Shown here: positions 23,715 through 37,004 of the stretch, piece by piece
Layout of the letters: every line of letters begins with the position of its first letter
How positions within the stretch are numbered: position 1 is the first letter of the stretch
Assembly: GCF_030867095.1 (NCBI RefSeq)
Contig: NC_081827.1
Span: 26,784,001-26,848,000, forward strand
DNA length: 64,000 bases
Source: Alligator mississippiensis
Lineage: Eukaryota; Chordata; Crocodylia; Alligatoridae
Reading direction: 5' to 3'
Program-made: the position numbers and the translations under genes
Notes under the pieces: model-generated
Database searches by the model: none
Told to the model about the DNA's origin: nothing
Seen by the model: the letters and a program-made list of their open reading frames with translations, nothing else

Positions 23715-23945
23715 TGAAGCAAGGGAAGTTTAGGTTAGATATTAGGAAGAATTTTTTCACTTGGAAGGTAGTAAAACACTGGAACAGGTTACCCAGAAAG
23801 ATGGTAGAAGCCATCCTTGCAGGCTTTCAAAACCCGGTAGACAAAGCTTTGGCTGGGATGATCTAGTTGGAGATGGTCCTGTTTGAGAAGGGGTTTGGAC
23901 TAGATGATCTCCTGAGGTCCCTTCTAGCCCTAATTCTCTATTATA
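23715..23945 (+). mobile_element. CR1 LINE 3' fragment
   Basis: The + strand holds the last RT-domain codons and 3' UTR of a CR1: tagatattaggaagaattttttcac, ggaacaggttacccagaaag, and the tail gatgatctcctgaggtcccttctagccc. 5'-truncated. Confidence 0.85.
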
Positions 23946-25120
23946 TGTTTGCTATTTATTTACATAGAGGAAGGTATAGAGTACTCTTGTAATGCCATAA
24001 TCATGTGGCACATTTCTTCCTGGCAGTACTCTGTTAATTCCTGCCCACACCCATTCTGCACGAGGAATTACTGCTTGGCTTGGCTAGACCTAACACATTC
24101 CACCACGTAGCAGGCCTTTATAGTGGAGACCAGAGACTACATCTCACCCCTAGAGAAAGACAGCCATTTACGTACTTACTTCTACTCTCTTTTCTCAGAA
24201 GGCCTTACTTCCACTTTGCAGTTACATGACACCTCTTCATCTCCTAAACACCTGCCCTTAAAAAGGGCCAGAAATCAGAGCAACTTTGTGCATGCTATCC
24301 TTGGAGGGGCAGTCAGTTCCTGGAGGGGACAAGTGTTTCAAGACTCTTTTCCTTCTGATCTGTCCCCTGTGCATGAGATTCACTTCCACAAGCACAGTGT
24401 CTTGTCTTTCCACTCCCTCATTCTGCTATGGAACCTACAAGAATGTTGCCAATTAAGGTTTTTTCCCTTATTTATTCTATGATGAATATTTTAATTCCAC
24501 TAAAACCAAGTGGCTCCATCAGGTTGTGCACAAGCCTTGCAGATTATCTATTCAAAATTAATTGATTATTACAATTCTTTCTTTTCTTCTCCTTCATAAT
24601 ATCTTATTTCCCACCTAGTTGTGTCATGTCCAAGATCAGTTTACATGCTCCTCAGTTTACAAACTCCTCAGGGGCTTTGTACTTTGTCTTATTTGGGAAG
24701 TGCCCAGCATGTTGCAGATGCCATTAAAATAATGAGGACATTCCCAAGGAGTGGGACTTATTTATTCAACTGATTACAGGCACCAACAGAAGACTCAAAC
24801 CTAAGACAATATGAAACATACTACCATATCACTGTAATCTCTCTCGCAGTTTTTACAGGCCTAGTTCATATTAAGTTAATCTTTTCCTTTTCTTGCTGGT
24901 CTCTGGCATGTCCTAAAGAAAAAATTGGGGGAAGAATACACCTTATAATACATGGCATTTTACTTAAAAGTACCCAGACCCTTGTACAATTCTATAGAGT
25001 GCAGCAAATTAAACATAATAAAAAGTCTACTCATTGCTTACCAAAGTAGAATGTCCTTTTACCTACTTATCTGTCCATTCACACTGTAGAGTGTGCTAAT
25101 AATAATCTGTTATATTTCAG
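23946..25120. other. CDHR3 intron 2, 3' part
   Basis: AT-rich intron. About 24660-24740 (ttatttgggaagtgcccagcatgttgcagatg) resembles the 3' part of an ancient SINE/LINE, with low certainty. Nothing else seen. Confidence 0.45.
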
Positions 25121-25289
25121 GTTGTTACCACTGAAAATCCTATCCTGGATTATGAAACTATGCCACATCTTTTTGATCTGCAGATCTATGTTATGGATAC
25201 AGCTGAGGCAACTGACCTTCAAACACTTACTGTCAAAATAGAAGATGTTAATGAACCCCCTATGATTCAAGGCAATATGGCAACACAAC
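25121..25289 (+). CDS. CDHR3: CDHR3 exon 3 (end of EC1)
   Basis: Acceptor tatatttcag and donor GTAAGA bound 169 bp, phase 0 in and phase 1 out, residues 84-140. HLFDLQIYVMDTAEATDLQ is followed by the repeat-closing DVNEPP (about residues 125-130), a linker calcium motif of the DxNDN class. Confidence 0.94.
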
Positions 25290-25619
25290 GTAAGAGGACT
25301 GCTTGAAAGGCACTGTGGAGATGAATACTTGAAATAATGACAAACATTAATTGCTAAAGGTTACAGATAGAGTGTAGAGCAATGTCTGGGGTTGAATATT
25401 TGCATTTTAGAGGGTTATTGTTGTTATGAAGTTGTATATTTTCAGTTCATATTTGGTACAATTGATCTCATTCAGGAGGTGAAAGTTTTTTGAGATATGC
25501 ACCAAAATATGATTCTTCCATTTTCAAACATCGAAAAAGTGAAAAGGAAGAACCATTTGTGCTAAGAAATATTTTATGATTTATTTTTGATTAGCTGAAG
25601 TACATCAGTGGTTGGTATT

Positions 25620-25800
25620 AGAAATTTGAAGTTTGACAGGGACATAGTCACTTGGGGTGCTTACACAAATTACATTTTTTGTGTGACTGGGCCCCTGGAA
25701 GACCTCTACAGCCACAACATAACACAACTGCATGGCTGAAGAGTGCTTTTAAAATGGCCAGTCACATGAAAAATTAAGCCTTGTCAAATCAGCTATTAGC
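25620..25800. repeat. Dispersed repeat fragment
   Basis: It shares words with 11935-12010 and 7340-7450 (tcacatgaaaaatt, gcatggctgaagagtgctttt). An interspersed element is likely; family and edges are unknown. Confidence 0.4.
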
Positions 25801-25825
25801 TGAAAGCATTATAGAACAGAACGCC

Positions 25826-27250
25826 TTCATAGATTCATAGATGCTAGGGTCAGAAGGGACCTCAACAGATCATCGAGTCTGACCCTGCCTTGGCAGGAAA
25901 GAGTGCTGGGGCCAGATGACCCCAGCCAGATGCCTGTCCAGCCTTCTTTTAAAGACCCCCAAGGTAGGGGAGAGCATCACCTCCCTTGGAAACCCATTCC
26001 AAATTTTGGCCACTCTTACTGTGAAGAGGTTTTTCCCGATATCTAGCTTAAATCTCCACTCTATCAGTTTGTGACCATTGTTCCTTGTTACTCCAAGAGG
26101 CGCCCTGGTGAACAGAGTATCTCTGATCCCTTGTTGCATCCCCCTAATGAATTTGTAGGCAGCCACAAGATCACCTCTCAGCCTTCTCTTGCGGAGGCTG
26201 AAGAGGTCCAGGCCCCTCAGTCTCTCCTCATAGGGCTTGTCTTGTAAGCCCCTAACCATGTGAGCGGCCCACCTCTGGACCCTCTCGAGTCTATCAACAT
26301 CCTTCTTGAAGTACAGCGCCGAAAACTGGATGCAGTATTCCAACTGCAGTCTGACCAATGCCACATAGAGGGGAAGTATCACCTCCTTAGATCTATTTGT
26401 CATGCGTCTGCTGATGCATGATAAAGTGTGGTTAGTGTTGCTGATGATTTTGTCACACTGATGACTCATGTTCATCTTGGAGTCCACTATGCCTCCGAGA
26501 TCCCTTTCCGCTTCCGTGCTGCTGAGGGGGTCACTTCCTGGCCAGTTGGTGTGCTGGATATTTTTGTACCCTAGGTGCAGCACTCCGCACTTGTCCTTGT
26601 TGTACTGCATCCTATTGTGTACTGCCCACTTTTCTAACCTGTCCAGGTCTGCTGCCTGCCCAGGTCGTTCCCTACCCTCCGGAGTGTGCACTTCACTCCG
26701 CAATTTAGTATTGTCCGCAAACTTGGACAAAGTACACTTCACGCACACATCCAAGTCACTGAAGAAGATATTGAAGAGTACAGGTCCAAGGACAGAACCC
26801 TGTGGGACCCCACTGCCCACATCCTTCCAGGTCGATACCGACTCGTCTACTACCACTTTCTGAGTGTGATCAGTAAGCCAATTTGCCACCCACCAGACTG
26901 TGTAAACATTTATGTCACAGCCTTTTAATTTATTTATGAGAATGGGATGAGATACCCTATCGAAGGCCTTGCTAAAATCCAAGAAAATGACATCCACCTC
27001 TACTCCTGCGTCTAAGCATTTTGTGACCCCGTCATAAAACAAAACCAGATCAGTCAGGCATGATCTACCTGCTATGAATCCATGCTGGTTTCCCTGCTGC
27101 ATTATTTTTTCCCATTGGACTCCCATAAATATGATCCTTCATAAACTTTTCAAAGACCTTTCCAAGGATGGAGGTGAGACTGACTGGCCTACAATTACTT
27201 GGATCCTCCTTCCTCCCCTTCTTGAAAATAGGGACCACATTGGCCCTCTG
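25826..27250 (-). mobile_element. CR1 LINE, RT domain, 5'-truncated
   Basis: The 3' end is the complement of ttcatagattcatagatgctagggtcag at 25826. The open frame 25870-27126 (about 418 codons) covers most of the RT: HGFIAGRSCLTDL, then FLDFSKAFDRVSHP (catalytic motif A), [15 protein letters not shown] (motif B), and FADNTKL, in which the second catalytic Asp of the usual FADD box is Asn. Then come the thumb and C-terminal regions. Upstream codons to about 27250 (VVPIFKKG) continue the frame less cleanly. It lacks the endonuclease, so it was truncated on insertion. The open frame suggests a fairly young copy, but the changed catalytic Asp makes it inactive. Confidence 0.88.
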
Positions 27251-27254
27251 GGAC

Positions 27255-27930
27255 TTGACCTGAGGGAACTTGTGCTCCCTTGAGGGTTAATTTTTCATGC
27301 CTTTACAGGTTTGGGCTGGTGATTACATCAGCAGGCACCAGCCCAGCCCTAGCCCTGGGGCTGGCAGCGGGGAGGGAGGGACAGGGGGAAGGGGAGGGAG
27401 CAGCACGCAGCAGCTGGCTGGGCTTTGTCTGGCCAGAGCTGGATGGGGGGGCAGGGTGGAACAGAACCCCCTCACCTCGCAGGCCCCCCACAACCCAGCT
27501 GGGGTATTGGGGGAAGCCAGGCAAGTTGAGGGGGCTCCGTTCCACCTCTTCCTCCCACCCAGCTCCAGCCATGGCAAAGCCAAGCTGGCAGCTGCTGCTG
27601 TCAAGATGCCTGGGCAGGGGTTTGGGGAAGGACGCCCCCTCACCTCTTGGGTCCTGCTGTGCGCTGCTCCCTTTCTCTCCCCCTCCCTCTCCTGCTGACA
27701 GCCCTGGAAGTGGGGGTGCAGGGCTCAGGAGAGGGGTGGTTCAGCAAGCTCCTCAGAGGATGTTGGAGAGCCCCTCCCTGCTGGCCAGGGCTGGTGCAGG
27801 GAGGCTAGAGCCCCCCCCTCCCCCGGACTCAGAAGGCGAACATCTGTTGTGGGGGGGCTCTAACTCATGGTGCTCTGTGCAAAGTGCCATGAGTTAATGC
27901 ACGGCACCTAAACATCTGTAGGAACCCTAG
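27255..27930. other. GC-rich intronic block
   Basis: High-GC low-complexity sequence with G and C runs (27360-27440, 27660-27860). ORFs on both strands are compositional. Possibly a further repeat; no boundary found. Confidence 0.4.
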
Positions 27931-28598
27931 GTCATGGGTATAACTTTAAGCAGTTTGTGAAATACTGACTTGGATTGGGAGAAACAGCAACATTTAAACA
28001 CACTTTATTAATTACCTGAGCTTTTGATAAACAATAACATAATATTCTACTGATACTGTACAGCAACACAATGGATTTGTACCAATGTGCAAGAAATGTA
28101 AACATGAGGTCCTGGGGTTGTGATCTGTGACAGTGCCTGATAAGAGGCAAAGGATTCCATCTCTTTCATGTGACAGCTGATGTTGCCCCTGCCTCCTTCC
28201 AGACGTCCTTGGAGGCTGGAACACCTTATCCCCTCCAGCAGTTGGCCAATGTGTTGGAGAATGAACTGAATTATTTCTGGTCTCTTTTCATCCAGTAACT
28301 GTTTGATGTAAAATATATAAGCAGCAATTGGAATAAGGACCAGGATACAAAATTCTCCCCTACCTCCACTCCCACTCCCACTCCCCCCCAAGCTGCTTGT
28401 CCTATAGACTCTCATTCTTCCTTGTGCTCTCTTTCTGGCCTCGAGACCCCCCACATTCCTCTGCACTGTGGCACAGCTTCATCCAGAAGTGCTTCCCATT
28501 CTCAAAGCTTGGAGGTTAGGGCTCTCTTGTGAGGGGTATGGGCTTGAACTGCCCCAGGTAGAGGAGGGAAGTGAGCCCAAGCCTCCCATTTCCTAGGC

Positions 28599-29043
28599 CA
28601 GTAAGTAGTTTTCAAACTTTTAGTTCTATGGGTCAGATGAGTGGCATGGGACAAGTCTGCAGGCTGACGCCTGAGTGGGCTTGGTGCACAGGGCTGGTCA
28701 GTGCAAACCCAGACTGGATTCATCTGGATTCAGCTAATGCTGTCCAGATCCCACCTCACACCACCTGGACTGGGCCCTGCATACCTGAATCCAGCCCTGT
28801 GCCACCTGGATCCAGCTCTGCACCACCTGGGCAAGGTCCTGTGCTGCCCCACTCTGTGCACCCAATCAAGCACAAAGGGCCAAGCTATCTGTCTGCAGGG
28901 CTCCCCATGCACATGGAAATTTGGCAGCTGGGAAGTGCTAAGTAACACTACCACTGCTCCCCCTCTGCCAAATTTTTGGAGCCATGGAGGGCCTGAGGGT
29001 AGATTACATGGCTTTGTGGGCTAGATTTGGTTCAGCAACCCTG
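28599..29043. mobile_element. hAT-type MITE (445 bp)
   Basis: It starts CAGTAAGTAGTTTTCAAAC and ends TTTGGTTCAGCAACCCTG, with a perfect 8-bp duplication TCCTAGGC at 28591-28598 and 29044-29051. It has no ORF of interest. Confidence 0.82.
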
Positions 29044-29051
29044 TCCTAGGC

Positions 29052-31162
29052 TATTATATACAAGGTTGACAGTGCTACTACCTCTTCTGGACTCATTTTA
29101 AAATTAGGCAGCTATAATTGGATTTTGTGAGGGACTCAGTCCCACTGATGAGTTTCAGGCTTTGAGCCTGTCCACCAGGTTTGGCTCCCCAGGGGACATC
29201 AGTGCCACTCCACAAGGTGATGGGATTCCCACAGGGCTCAGGCAGGGGCGCGGTGCCCACCTGCTCAGGCTCTGGCAGTTTTGTGCATGCTCCAAACTGC
29301 AGCCCCAGATGCCTCAGGAATGTCCAGGCCAAAATGAGAGACACCTCATGAGTTTTAGGTGCTGAATTTTAAGAGCTGAGGCACTTGTAGCACTACAAAA
29401 CTGAAGTGCTTTAGGGGAGTGCATATGTATGACAAAATCATGCTCCCAGCCAGGAGGCAATAGGCAGCTGTTCCCCCTGCCCCCGCAGAAACCTGTCAGT
29501 GTGGCAGCCAAGGCAGAGAGGCTGCATCTCTGCTGGGAATTCTTCCAGCTGGCATCATCCCCCGTGGTGCCTGCAAGCCTCCTGCAGTGATAACACTGAC
29601 TGGGGGGTTCTGCACACAATTAGCTGGTGCTGCAGCCAGCAGCCCCCTCAGCTGTTACTACAGGGTTGCAACAGCTGATGGAGCTGCTTGCAACACCCCT
29701 CCCTCTCCCACTGACAACAGCTGATCAGTGGCCTCTGCCACCCATCCGCAGTTGCTGCCATCCTTACTAAGCAGGGCAGCAATGGCTCTATAGCAGCCAC
29801 AGCATGTGGTAGAGCTGTAGCTCTGTTCCTTGTGGGCCAGTAGGGAGCCATCTGCTCTCTTTCCCTCCCCCTTGAAAGCAAGGAGGGAGAGCAGAGCACT
29901 CTGGGATGCTGGGAGGCCAAGAGATCCTCACTGTGCACAAGGAACTTTTCTGTGGAGGATCTGGTATCCCTGTAGTGCTATGAATAGCTTGAACATGTGC
30001 ACATTTGCATTGTCTAGTGCTCTAAATGCAAATATAGCACTATGAAAGTAACATGTGCCTGTAGCCTGGGTCTCCCGAAGTCCTGCTCCAGATCCCTAAG
30101 CCCTCTCTTGAACCCAGCCCAAAGTTCTAGAGCCAGATTTAGTGCACATCTAAGTCTACTTGAAAGTCATCCAATTTAACATATTGCAAGTAAACACTCC
30201 GGGGTTCCTGCTTTTATACACTACAGTGTGCCAGTGACAAAATTAACTTCTCCTTGGGGAAGGGATTGTTTCATTTCTGTGCATGGACAGTGCCTAGCAC
30301 ATTGTGGGTGCTACCAGAAATAAATACTAATGATATTTGACATTATGACACTCCAGGGGATCAGCACAGCATGAAACATGCTGTACGTAGGAGCTTTGTG
30401 CAAAGAAATCCATCATCTTAACTCTCAGCTACAGCTACCATAAATCAGTGAACATAGATATCTGAGCTATCTAACTGCCTGGCATTAGCTACCAATACCA
30501 GCTACAATTAATGCTAACTGTACATTTGCTGGTTATTAAAATGTATCTCACTCATTAAACTGTATTTTTATATCACTTTCATCTGGGAGTACTTGTTACA
30601 GTGTTCTGGGATTCTCATTATTTAGGAAAAAAGCAACCAGGAAAGGTCAAAGAGGAGGTTAATATTCTAGAAACAGGATACAATAGAAATGCTAGTGTGT
30701 CATGTAAATAATGTGATTTACAGGTCTGAGGTCTCATTAACCACTTATTCTAGAAATGATTTCTGTACATCTTAGGAAAGACAAGATTCCTATATTCCCA
30801 ATGATACTGTGCAGGAGATCTTAACCCTGACAGCTTATATAATACACATTGGACTGAACTGAAGTTGGTGTAGTGCACTCTTAGGCAAAAGATCAGGCCA
30901 ATATAAACCATATACCAAAGACCAGTTCAAGACAGGGTTTATATGGTGCCTATCTCCTTCATGCAATTCATAATTGTATGACTGGATACATCTTCTGGCT
31001 TGTCTAATTTTGTCTATTTTCCTGATTATTTTGGAATTAGGTAGAGTGAGTATATATATCAGGTTATAACATGTTTGCATATAGTTAGTATCTCTGTATG
31101 TTTGCTAGTATGTCCACTTTTTCTTAATACAATTAACATTGACTATATTTCTATTCATATAG
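29052..31162. other. CDHR3 intron 3, 3' part
   Basis: No gene. About 30230-30330 (tttctgtgcatggacagtgcctagcacattgtgggtgctacc) resembles the 3' part of a widespread amniote SINE (MIR-like); low confidence. Otherwise AT-rich. Confidence 0.45.
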
Positions 31163-31248
31163 CTATAATGATCTATATCTTAGAGGGAAGTGGAGCTGGA
31201 AATATTTACCAAATTGAAGCAATAGATCCTGAAAGGAAAGAACTTAAG
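31163..31248 (+). CDS. CDHR3: CDHR3 exon 4 (start of EC2)
   Basis: Acceptor ttcatatag and donor GTAAGT bound 86 bp, phase 1 in and phase 0 out, residues 140-168. It encodes the EC2 opening with GNIYQIEAIDPERKELK; IDPE is the calcium-binding position that is DPED in other members. It is several residues shorter than the human exon 4-5 join. Confidence 0.9.
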
Positions 31249-33109
31249 GTAAGTTTAATAAATAAAAAAGAGCTGATGCAACTCATTGTATTTGCTAGCT
31301 GCTTTCTCAGATAATTGATAGCAGCTTTCTCAAATACATGTGCTAAGCAGGAACAAAGAAACTTAGGTATAGTCAGTTAACATGCAGTGTTTTAAATAAT
31401 AATTTATAGCAACTGAACTTGTTTTTATAGAAGTCCACACCTCAACATTTGGATATAGATCTGGTTTTAAATTTTTAACACTGCCAGGGTAACAGGTTTT
31501 GAAGGCAAGGATTTAATATGACACATCGTAGATATCAGCAGGAAATTCAAGTTTTTCTTGAAAGGCTTTGCATATCAGCAAAAATTTTGGAAGAGGAATT
31601 TTCTTGCAGATAAGGAAAAAAATAACAGCACTTACTTCAGAAACTGTTGCTTTGAGAAAAAAGAAACAGCACAATCTAGAACAGAAACTTGAGGTGTCAC
31701 TTCAGCTTGGAACATTTTTTTTTTAAATGGAATTCATGAAGTTTTTGCTCAGTCACACTCCCATTGAAGTCAGTGTGGATTTGACTAAGTAAGGCAGGAA
31801 ATAAAGACCTCAAGATTTAACCTAAGATTACTATTGTCAATGAGAGAAAACATAGCTGCTGAGAACGTTTCATTTTCTATACAAAAATCTTTGAATCTGT
31901 AACAAATACCAGTTATAATCATAGAATCATAGGGCTGGAGGGGACCTCGAAGGATCATTGGGTGCAGCCCCCTGCAAGAGCAGGAAAGACATCTGGGGTC
32001 AGGTGATCCCAGCCAGGTGATCATCCAGTCTTCTCCTGAAGACCTCTAGGGTAGATGATTGCACCACCTCTGGAGGAAGCTTGTTCCATAGTCTGGACAC
32101 CCTAGTTGTGAAGAAGTTTTTCCTAATGTGAACAGTTGTTCACCGAGTCCCTGATATATGCCTCGGATATAGCAGTAATCCGCAATCAGGTCCCCTCTCA
32201 GCCTTCTTTTCTTTAGGCTGAAGAGTCCGAGATCCCTCAGTCTCTCTTCGTGTGACTTGCCATGCAAGTCCCTGATCATATGGGTAGCCCTTCTCCGGAC
32301 CCTCTTGAGCTTTAGCATGTCCTTGTTGAAGTGCAATGCCCAGAATGCGATGCAATACTCCAGCTGCGGCCACACCAATGTTGAGTAAAGCAGGAGAATC
32401 ACTTCTTTGGTTTTACTGGAGATGCATTGATTCATGCATGCCAGAGTTTTATTGGCCTTAGCAGCTACTGCGTCGCATTGTTGACTCATATTCATACTGG
32501 GGTCTATTGTTACCCCCAGATCCCTTTCATTCATAGTGCTGGTCAGGTTAGCAATGCCCAGCCTGTAGGTGTGCTGGGGGTTCTTCCTTCCCAGATGCAG
32601 CCCTTGACATTTCTCTATGTTGAACCTCATCTTGTTCCATTCTGCCCAACAAGTCAGCCTGTCTAGGTCTGCTTGTATCTGTAGCCTATCTGCGGGTGTA
32701 TCTGCACAACCCCATATCTTGGTGTTGTCCATGAACTTGGCCAAGGGGCTTTTCACCCCCTCATCCAAGTCATTGAAAAAGATGTTGAAGAGCACTGAGC
32801 CAAGTACCAACCCCTGGGGTATGCTGCTGCCCACATCTCACCAGGACAACACCAATTCATTTATTTGGACTCTCTGCATCCTACACTGCAACCAGTTTAA
32901 CACCCACTTGATAGTCCGGCAGTTGAGCCCAATATCTTCCAGTTTTCTGATCAGTACCTCATGGGATACCAGGCCACAGGCTTTCTGGAAGTCGAGGTAT
33001 ATGATGTCAACCACTTCTCTCTCATCCAGCTGACTAGTCACCTGATCATAGAAAGAAATGAGGTTGATCAGACAAGATCTGCCTGTGATGAAGCTGTTGG
33101 CTACAAAGC

Positions 33110-34128
33110 ACCAACTCAAAGTATCGTCATAAAATTCTAGTTTATTGGACGGATGCAAAAGTCAGACCATAAACCTTGGTGCTGATCCCCTCAAACACAC
33201 ACACATTCACATACGCACACACATACTCACAGTAGCTAGCTATGAACACTAAGCACCGGTATCAAGATATACCTATCCCTAAGCACTGGAGTCTGCTGTC
33301 AGTGGTCAGTCAAAGATTCTTTCAGTGTGATGTTGCTTCAGAAGGGGGTTGCCAGCTGGTCCTTCTGGTTGGACAGGTCAAAGAGGGTGCTACTGGGAGT
33401 CATTCTTTGCTGCCTTTTATCCCTCTCTGGCAGACTTTGGTGACTCCCCAGTTCTCGGGCTTACCCAATCCAGGGGTCGTTGACCTCGAGGGACGTTCCT
33501 CTTGGTAGCTGCTGGATGGCAGCTGTCAGCCCCAGGGGTCACGTCCGCAGGTACGTGCAGTCTCAGGAGTCCACTGATGAATTTTGATTGATTCACTGCC
33601 ATGATGAATAGAGCTCTGGAAGTGGTTGATCAGGAGGTATTTCAGCCCCAAGGGTCTGTTTCCAGTGTTGATTAGTTCAAACCGGGGCTTCCACACCCTT
33701 AACAGTTAAGTTTCAGGGAGTTCCTGGCTCTGTATTGATTCTTTCCTCTTCTTGGTCTGTAGTTTTGTAGGTGTTAATTGCCGCTCATTAACTTGTTTAT
33801 CCAGACTAGCTACTGTGTTACACAATCAACCATGATTTCTTCAGGGACTGGCTCCATTCTGAGATTCCTGGCTAACATCGTTACGTAGTACAACTGACTT
33901 TTAAACTTAAAGTACATTTGTAAAAGCATCTACAAGCTCTATTTTCACTACAAGTACACATTATACAAACATAATAATAATATAATAAAAGAAAGAGAGA
34001 GAGGAAGGAAGAAAATGTAGAAAAGAGAAAGCATCCCCAAAAGGGGGCAAATACTGCAAAAGGGACTTTTGCCATATGGAGGAACTTCACATTTGAGGGG
34101 AGGTGGGGGGCGGGCAAAAAGGTTTCTT
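33110..34128. mobile_element. Unidentified 1.0-kb insertion in CR1, 10-bp duplication
   Basis: The CR1 word GCTACAAAGC occurs at 33100-33109 and again at 34129-34138, with 1019 bp of unrelated DNA between, so this is an insertion with target-site duplication. It starts ACCAACTC and ends GGTTTCTT. There are no TG...CA ends, no inverted repeats and no coding ORF. It contains a (CA)n tract (about 33197-33230). On the - strand an AATAAA lies about 30 bp from the 33110 end, which could mean a - strand transcript end. Confidence 0.7.
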
Positions 34129-35261
34129 GCTACAAAGCCATGCTGGCTGTCATTTAGTATCATGCCTTCTGCAAGTTTGTCATATATAGCCTCTTTGATG
34201 AATGTATCTAGGATTTTTCCTGGAATAGAAGTTAAGCTAATTGGCCTGTAGTTTCCCAGGTCCTCACACTTCCCCTTCTTGAAGATGGGCACAACAGTGG
34301 CCCTTTTCCAGTTCTCTGGGATTTCTCTAGAGGCCCATGATTTTCGAAAGACCTTTGCCAGGGGCTCTGCGATTACTTTGGCCAACACTTGCAGCACTCT
34401 TGGGTGGAGTTCATCCGGTCCTGCTGATTTATATACATCTAATTTCTGTAACTGATCGTACACCAGTTCTATTGCAATGGTGGGAATGGTGTTAATCCCA
34501 CCCTGCTCATTCTGTGCCCTATCTGGAGTGTTGTTCCCTTTGGTCTTGTGAAAGACTGAGGCAAAGTAGTCATTTAGGAGTTCCGTTTTTTCCTGAGTGG
34601 TAGTGACCAGGTATCCTGAGGCATTGAGCAGTGGCCCCACACTCACATTAGTTTTTCTTTTACCCCCTATGTAGCTAAAGAAGGACTTCTTGTTGTTCTT
34701 GATTCTTGTAGCTAGTTTTAGTTCAGTTTCTGCCTTAGCTTGCCTAATCTGGTTTTGACAAGTGCGGGCCATTGTCAAGTGTCTCTAGTGGGTTATGGAA
34801 TAGAGAAGATCCCACACAATTTACTGATTAATTTGATGCACTGACTGAGGAAATTTTCAGCTAATTGCACCATTTCACAATGATTTCACACTTAATTTAT
34901 ACAACACAATTTTATTTTAAGACATACCATAAACATAAAAAACATAATAACTATATATATATAGAACAATACTCTAAATGCAGTTCTTTAAAACAATTAC
35001 AACTACAACTAACTATATAATTTGAACCAGAAAAGTTATTACTATATTATACTTACAATCCTAGAATTCCGAGAAGCCAAACACCTAAATATGGTTTCAT
35101 TCCTCAGTAGTACAATTTAATGGGTTGGCCTCAGTAGTACGGTTCAATGGGATGGCCTCAGCAGTGATAGGAACAAGTCCCCTTCCTTCGGTCCCACTCG
35201 GGTGCTCCGTGGCTTCAGTATGAACTAAGAGATTCGTGTTCACGGAGAGGGTGGTTCAGGT

Positions 35262-37004
35262 TGTCACAACCCGAAGTTGTGATTTTTTGTTTGTGCGCGC
35301 TTCGGCACTGCTAAATTGTGCCCGCTAAATTGCAGCTTCTTTGCACGGTGGAGTTTTCTGCTGCAGAGGAGAACCCCGGTGCAAAGGAGAATTCCCGCCA
35401 AATTTGTAGCTTTCTTTGCAGGGTGCATTTCTCTGCTGCAGAAGAGAAATGCTTGTTGCAAAGAGTTCCCGCCATCCGTATTATAATTCGAGCCCCGCTA
35501 TTGGATAGTTCTAAATTATTCCTACGTGGTGGCTAGCGATTGGCTTGGTAGCCGTATAAAAAGCTTGAGTGGTTTCCACCCTGTCACAACCCAAAGTTGT
35601 GAGTTTTTGTTTGTGTGTGCTTTGGCACCACTAAATTATGTTCCCGCTAAATTGCAGCTTCCTTGCACGGTGGAGTTCTCTGCTGCAGAAGAGAACTCCG
35701 GTGCAACGGGGAATTTCCTGCCAATTTGTAGCTTTCTTTGCATGGTGCATTTCTTTTGCATCTTGGAGATGCACGGTGCAAAGGAGTTCCCGCCATTTGT
35801 ATGAAGATTCGTGCCATGTTATTGGCCGATTCTAATATATGTACACGTAACGGCTAGCGATTGGCTTGTTAGCCGTATAAAGAGCTTGAATGGTTTCCGC
35901 CCAAGTTGGAGGACTCCACGAACATCAGGAGAGAAATCACTTAGAGAGCATGAAGATCTCTAAGCGCTGTGGATCCTCACAGACCCAACGCATTTCTTAA
36001 GCAGGCAACAGAGGTCTAAATAGCCTCTGGCCTCTCCCCATCGCTGAGCGCAATCCTAGACGTATCCCTTTCTTATATACTCAATTTTTGAACCCACGGA
36101 GCTTTAACAACTCTGGGGCCAGAGAGCCGAACCAAACCCACAGAGCTTCGACAACTCCATGGGAAAGAAATTGCCGAACCTGTGGAGCCTAAACAACTCC
36201 GAGGCCAAAGAACCGAATTTGTCATAGTCCTCCAATGAGGATTTAAGCGGAGCTGCACCTGGAAACTGTCCAGCCTACACCGCGACCATCTTGGGTGTAA
36301 GTAAATAATCTTTAAATCAACCATTACGCCTCTGTGACTAATTCTAGCCCGCGCATGCCTTGCCGCCGCACGGTTCTCTCCAGCCCCGTGTGCCCGGGCT
36401 GCTGGCCACAGCCCGCGTGCACAAAGATGGGCCCGGCTCGCCCCCAGCCCGCACACACCCAAGTTGGAGGACTCCACGAACACCAGGAGGAGGAGACTTC
36501 ATGATGTGTGAAGATCTCTAAGCGCTGTGGATCCTTATGGACCCAATGCGTTTCAAGCAGGCAACAGAGGTCTGATCAGCCTCTAGCCTCTCCCCGTCAC
36601 CGAGCGCAATCCTGACGTATCCTTCTTCCCTGCGCACAAAAAGGATCCACAGAGCCTAGCAAACTTCATGTGAGTGTATTCAGAGCTCTTTGTTTCGAGT
36701 ACTTTCTTCGGTTGGCGCGACGGGCTCGCGGTTTAGAGCCTCCAACCGGATGGGCTAGAAGAGTGTTCATGGGAAGGAACTCTAGTCCGCCTCTCTTCTT
36801 TTCTATCTGCAACTGTAACTCAAGCAAGTTTTCCTGCCTGCACCGCGACCATCTTTGGTGTAAGTAAAATAATCTTTAAATCAACCACTACGTGTCCGTG
36901 ACTAATTCTAGCTCACCCCCGGTCTCCTCCGGCCCTGCGTGCCCGGGCTGCTGGCCACAGCCCGCGTGCACAAAGACAGGCCCAGCTCGCCCCCGGCCAG
37001 CACA
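35262..37004 (+). repeat. 5' LTR of ERV copy 2, interrupted
   Basis: The pieces 35262-35581 and 36461-37004 together match the 3' LTR at 38601-39464. It begins TGTCACAACC and ends CAGCACA. TATA (gccgtataaaaagc) and the CCAAT inverted repeat lie just before the break. The GTAAGT donor is at 36860-36865. Confidence 0.92.
35582..36455 (+). repeat. Solo LTR of a related subfamily inside the 5' LTR
   Basis: 874 bp with TG...CA ends (TGTCACAACC to CCCGCACA), flanked by the 5-bp duplication CACCC at 35577-35581 and 36456-36460. It has its own CCAAT/TATA block near 35850-35880 and GTAAGT donor at 36297-36302. Its sequence differs from the surrounding LTR (for example in the segment 36060-36260), so it is a separate insertion of a sister subfamily. 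Confidence 0.9.

Noticed and set aside
27280-27897. 205-codon ORF and overlapping ORFs.
   Set aside because: Low-complexity GC-rich DNA; translations lack any family signature.
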